Source: VGCC01 sp040381195 (GTDB taxonomy: Bacteria > Actinomycetota > Actinomycetes > S36-B12). Taken from it: a stretch of 8,421 bases of DNA. Below, piece after piece: positions 6,514 to 8,421 of the stretch (position 1 is the stretch's first letter; each line of letters begins with the position of its first letter). The notes under the pieces are model-generated. The model made no database searches. It worked only from the letters and a program-made list of their open reading frames with translations, and was not told the DNA's origin. The DNA lies in contig JBEIHR010000078.1 of NCBI GenBank assembly GCA_040381195.1, positions 1-8,421 of the forward strand. Reading direction: 5' to 3'. The position numbers and the translations under genes are program-made.

Positions 6514-7263
6514 TCAAGGAATGAAGTACATGGGGTTCGGCAGCACGAACGCGCCGTCGGTGTAGCCGCCTGAGGAGTCACTCACCTGATCTCCGATCGC
6601 CAAGGCGATGCGGAAGCCGCGGTCCTCGATCTTCTTTCGGGCCGCCGACTTGTAGGCCTCCGCGGTCAGCGACATCTGATCGGCTGCACGCATGGTGAGT
6701 TGCCGGTAGCCGGTCAGGCCGAGCTTGGTCAGGCAGGCAGCGGTTGGCGCACGATACGTATCCGGACGCCCCGTGATGAGGAATACGGTCACTCCGAGCC
6801 GCTTGGCTTGGTCGAACAGCGCGGCAGTGGAGCGGATCTTCGGAGTCAGGCACCCATCAATGGCAGCACTGGAGACCTGCTGATTCGACACGAAGTCGAC
6901 GGTTTCGAGCACCGGGTACCAGGACACGAGGGTGTCGTCGATGTCGAAGACGATCGCAGGCGTGCAGCTGGCGCGGTTCGCGCACTCCTCTCGCAGCCAC
7001 GCGCGCAGGAAGTCGCTTGCCTCTGCAACGACCTTGGCGCGGTCGGCCGCATACTTCCCGCTGGCTTGATAGGCGTTGATGTCGGAGGCGAACCCGGGGC
7101 CCGCGAAGTACTCGGTGGATGTCGCCAGCGGAGGAAGGTTCTGACCGCTCGACACGGTGACCATGGGCCGGGCGTCGTCGGCGACGGCCGGCGAAGCGGC
7201 GAGCCCCGATGTGAAGACCACGGCGGTGACGAAGAAGGGCATGAGGGCTGTGCGTCGGTTCAT
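6514..7263 (-). CDS. Secreted HAD-superfamily acid phosphatase (class B/subfamily IIIB-like)
   Basis: A 249-residue exported phosphatase expected to remove phosphate from monoesters outside the membrane. Residues 1-29 form a signal peptide (MNRR, hydrophobic 7-22, AVA before DD). HAD motif I is VFDIDDT (105-111), with D107 the likely nucleophile and D109 the acid/base. Motif II is T164 in FLITGR, a motif III lysine lies in the K205-K211 region, and motif IV is GDQVSD (224-229). The C-terminal LPNPMYFIP is usual for this family. Four cysteines (94, 100, 138, 178) could form disulfides. All core catalytic residues are present and the length is normal. The ATG at 7263 is preferred because TAGTGT lies 7 nt upstream; an in-frame GTG at 7281 would add six residues but would overlap that hexamer. 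The gene is transcribed alone; the intergenic stretch to its right (7264-7369) shows nothing except its promoter. Confidence 0.9.
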   Translation of the reverse strand: MNRRTALMPFFVTAVVFTSGLAASPAVADDARPMVTVSSGQNLPPLATSTEYFAGPGFASDINAYQASGKYAADRAKVVAEASDFLRAWLREECANRASCTPAIVFDIDDTLVSWYPVLETVDFVSNQQVSSAAIDGCLTPKIRSTAALFDQAKRLGVTVFLITGRPDTYRAPTAACLTKLGLTGYRQLTMRAADQMSLTAEAYKSAARKKIEDRGFRIALAIGDQVSDSSGGYTDGAFVLPNPMYFIP

Positions 7264-7270
7264 GGTCTTG

Positions 7271-7276
7271 ACACTA
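7271..7276 (-). promoter_or_regulatory. Candidate -10 hexamer of the acid phosphatase gene
   Basis: Minus-strand TAGTGT (TANNNT type) ends 7 nt before the ATG at 7263, and no Shine-Dalgarno sequence is present, which fits leaderless transcription. No convincing -35 is visible 17 bp upstream. Confidence 0.4.
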
Positions 7277-7369
7277 GCCACCAGACCCGATCAAGCGACC
7301 GGAACGGGACCTCATAGTCAATGGCCCACAACCGCTCGGCAATCAGACATCAGAGACCATCAAAATGGG

Positions 7370-7401
7370 CGAAGGCCCAGGCGATGACTCCTGGGCCTTC
7401 G
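7370..7401 (-). terminator. Terminator hairpin downstream of the initiator tRNA
   Basis: CGAAGGCCCAGG (minus strand, 7401-7390) pairs perfectly with CCTGGGCCTTCG (7381-7370): a 12-bp GC-rich stem with an 8-nt loop. On the minus strand it is followed by GCCCATTTTG, a short T-run. It begins 6 nt after the 3' end of the tRNA, the expected place to end that transcript. Confidence 0.75.
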
Positions 7402-7407
7402 ATTCAG

Positions 7408-7481
7408 TAGCGGGGGCAGGATTTGAACCTGCGACCTCTGGGTTATGAGCCCAGCGAGCTACCGAGCTGCTCCACCCCGCG
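7408..7481 (-). tRNA. Initiator tRNA-fMet (anticodon CAU)
   Basis: A 74-nt cloverleaf without encoded CCA. The acceptor 5' strand CGCGGGG (7481-7475) pairs with CCCCGCT (7415-7409), leaving a C1:U72 mismatch, and A73 is the discriminator. The anticodon arm is CTGGG-CTCATAA-CCCAG, giving anticodon CAT and the three consecutive G:C pairs that mark initiator tRNAs. The T arm is GCAGG-TTCAAAT-CCTGC. The unpaired 1:72 position and the GGG/CCC anticodon stem together distinguish it from elongator tRNA-Met. The sequence after A73 is CTGAA, so CCA must be added by the CCA-adding enzyme. Confidence 0.97.
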
Positions 7482-7492
7482 TCGGTGTACGA

Positions 7493-7498
7493 AGTTTA
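7493..7498 (-). promoter_or_regulatory. Candidate -10 of the tRNA-fMet gene
   Basis: Minus-strand TAAACT is an A/T island in GC-rich DNA, fits TANNNT, and lies 11 nt before the mature tRNA 5' end, so transcription would start a few bases upstream of the tRNA. No clear -35 is seen at 17 bp. Confidence 0.4.
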
Positions 7499-7518
7499 CG
7501 CGCCCCACGGAACGCGCG

Positions 7519-7536
7519 TACGGGCGGGCTCCCGTA
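7519..7536. repeat. Short inverted repeat between tRNA promoter and terminator
   Basis: TACGGG (7519-7524) and CCCGTA (7531-7536) can form a 6-bp stem with a 6-nt loop. It lies just beyond the larger hairpin at 7544-7575 on the minus strand and could be a secondary terminator stem, or be chance in GC-rich DNA. Confidence 0.3.
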
Positions 7537-7543
7537 AGGCCTT

Positions 7544-7575
7544 GAGGGGGCAGCGAGGAACCTCGCTGCCCCCTC
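7544..7575 (-). terminator. Terminator hairpin of the LPMO/chitin-binding gene
   Basis: Two 15-base arms, GAGGGGGCAGCGAGG (7544-7558) and CCTCGCTGCCCCCTC (7561-7575), are perfectly complementary with only two bases between them. The hairpin starts 9 nt after the stop codon of the chitin-binding gene. No U-tract follows, as is common for actinobacterial terminators. Confidence 0.75.
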
Positions 7576-7584
7576 GGAATGTGA

Positions 7585-8421
7585 TCAGACTGCCTTCCAG
7601 AGTGAGGGCGCATTGATCCAGTTCGGATCGCCCCAGCCTTGGTAGGCCTGGATGCAGACGTAGGTCACACCGTTGAACGTAACCCGGTCACCCACGGCGT
7701 ACCGCGCCGTCGAACTCCACTGGGAAGCCGAGGGCTGTGTCGGTGTCGGCGTCGGTGTCGGCGTCGGTGTTGGCGTCGGTGTTACTGCCTTCGTCGTCAC
7801 CGTGAAGGGTGACGAGGGGGCCGAGACGTTCCCTGCCGCATCACGTGCCCGCACCGTGTAGGTGTAGCTCGTGTTCGCAGCCAGACCCATATCCATGAAA
7901 CGGGCGGAGGTAGGACGGGCGATCTCCACACCGTTTCGGAAAAGGACGTAGCCGGTCACGCCGACGTTGTCGGTCGAGGCCACCCACATCACGTCAATGC
8001 TCGACGTGGTCTCCCCCATCGAGTGGACGTTCGTGGGCACGCTCGGTGCCGTGGTGTCCGGTGCCGGGATCGCCGCCTTGGTCGTCACCGTGAAGCGTGC
8101 CGAAGGGGCGGAGACATTTCCGGCTGCGTCCACCGCACGCACCGTGTAGGTGTAGCTCGTGTTCGCAGCCAGACCCATATCCATGAAACGGGCAGAGGTG
8201 GGACGGGCAATCTCCACCCCATTGCGCGCCAGGATGTAGCCGGTCACGCCCACGTTGTCCGTCGAGGCACCCCACATCACATCGACGCTGGAGGTTGTCT
8301 CCCCCATCGAGTGGACGTTCGTGGGGACCGTCGGCGGCTGGGTATCCGCCGGTGCGCCAGTTCCCGTGATGTTCACGTCGATCACGTTGTAGAAGGCGTT
8401 CGCGGTGTCCGCGACATCCCA
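7585..8421 (-). CDS. Secreted AA10 lytic polysaccharide monooxygenase, C-terminal part: two FnIII domains and a CBM5/12-like module
   Basis: Only the C-terminal 278 residues lie in the window; the frame is open through the right edge. Residues 1-18 (WDVADTANAFYNVIDVNI) match my memory of the end of AA10 (CBM33) chitin-active monooxygenases such as CBP21, whose last strand carries the conserved Phe near the copper site (F10 here). Two fibronectin type III domains follow (about 29-115 and 125-211), then a Pro-Thr linker (213-229) and a C-terminal module (231-278). That module shows the W-x6-Y-x2-GD-x-V-x3-G-x2-Y-x-C pattern and a final SLWKAV, typical of CBM5/12 chitin-binding domains. The expected role is oxidative cleavage of chitin outside the cell, with the CBM anchoring the enzyme. 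The catalytic N-terminus with its copper-binding histidines and the signal peptide lie outside, so they cannot be checked. An in-frame GTG at 8385 is not a plausible start because homology continues upstream of it. Confidence 0.85.
   Translation of the reverse strand, partial: WDVADTANAFYNVIDVNITGTGAPADTQPPTVPTNVHSMGETTSSVDVMWGASTDNVGVTGYILARNGVEIARPTSARFMDMGLAANTSYTYTVRAVDAAGNVSAPSARFTVTTKAAIPAPDTTAPSVPTNVHSMGETTSSIDVMWVASTDNVGVTGYVLFRNGVEIARPTSARFMDMGLAANTSYTYTVRARDAAGNVSAPSSPFTVTTKAVTPTPTPTPTPTPTPTQPSASQWSSTARYAVGDRVTFNGVTYVCIQAYQGWGDPNWINAPSLWKAV
7738..7783. repeat. 12-bp tandem repeat encoding a Pro-Thr linker
   Basis: The plus strand repeats GGTGTCGGCGTC about three and a half times (7742-7783) with two C-to-T changes. 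On the coding strand it gives alternating Thr-Pro, a flexible spacer between the second FnIII domain and the chitin-binding module. Such tracts can change length by slippage without breaking the frame, since the unit is a multiple of three. Confidence 0.85.
7793..8045 (-). repeat. FnIII-coding repeat, copy 2 (C-terminal domain)
   Basis: This copy matches 8081-8333 at a constant offset of 288 bp (96 codons). It includes a 56-base block that is identical base for base (7850-7905 here, 8138-8193 in the other copy). Differences cluster outside that block. Confidence 0.85.
8081..8333 (-). repeat. FnIII-coding repeat, copy 1 (N-terminal domain)
   Basis: The partner of 7793-8045. The proteins differ at few positions, for example SVDVMWGAS against SIDVMWVAS and YILARNG against YVLFRNG. 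The strong similarity points to recent duplication or ongoing gene conversion within the gene. Confidence 0.85.

Noticed and set aside
7408..7481. tRNA gene as an attachment site for an integrated element
   Set aside because: I see no second copy of the tRNA 3' end, no integrase and no mobile gene in the window.
7738..8333. Repeats that could suggest a CRISPR array
   Set aside because: They are in-frame protein repeats (Pro-Thr linker and FnIII domains) in an open coding sequence, with no spacer pattern and no cas genes.

Overview
The window is high-GC DNA with actinobacterial traits, so the source is probably a member of the Actinomycetota; I cannot name a genus. The signs are GC-rich third codon positions, several genes with no Shine-Dalgarno sequence but a -10-like hexamer 6-8 nt before the ATG (leaderless style), secreted multidomain proteins, and an initiator tRNA without an encoded CCA. 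Six protein genes (two cut by the window edges) and one tRNA gene fill nearly all of it; no gene-free stretch reaches 300 bases.

Left part (1-4820, all minus strand, so transcription runs right to left): a DUF2252 protein (3354-4820), then an 844-residue fusion protein (777-3311) made of a signal peptide, a CocE/S15-like serine hydrolase, a beta-rich domain, one membrane helix and a complete ABC ATPase, then an ABC-2 type permease (1-777, cut by the left edge). The fusion and permease genes overlap by one base and surely act together as a membrane exporter with a hydrolase tethered outside the cell. In front of the fusion gene lies a dense cluster of inverted repeats that overlaps both a likely promoter and the start codon, which suggests control by a dimeric repressor, TetR-like in style.

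Middle part (4821-7263): a plus-strand DHA2-type major facilitator drug exporter (4892-6478) diverges from the DUF2252 gene across a 71-bp gap. It converges on a minus-strand gene for a secreted HAD-family (class B-like) acid phosphatase (6514-7263).

Right part (7264-8421): an initiator tRNA-fMet gene (minus strand) lies between two strong hairpins that probably act as terminators. To its right is the 3' end of a secreted chitin-targeting enzyme gene. The first 20 codons visible match the C-terminus of AA10 lytic polysaccharide monooxygenases; they are followed by two nearly identical fibronectin type III domains, a Pro-Thr linker and a CBM5/12-like chitin-binding module.

The part most worth a second look is the hydrolase-ABC fusion with its permease and operator cluster. 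Next are the kinase-like but apparently rearranged motif order in the DUF2252 protein and the LPMO remnant at the right edge. I see no CRISPR array, transposase, integrase or phage gene.
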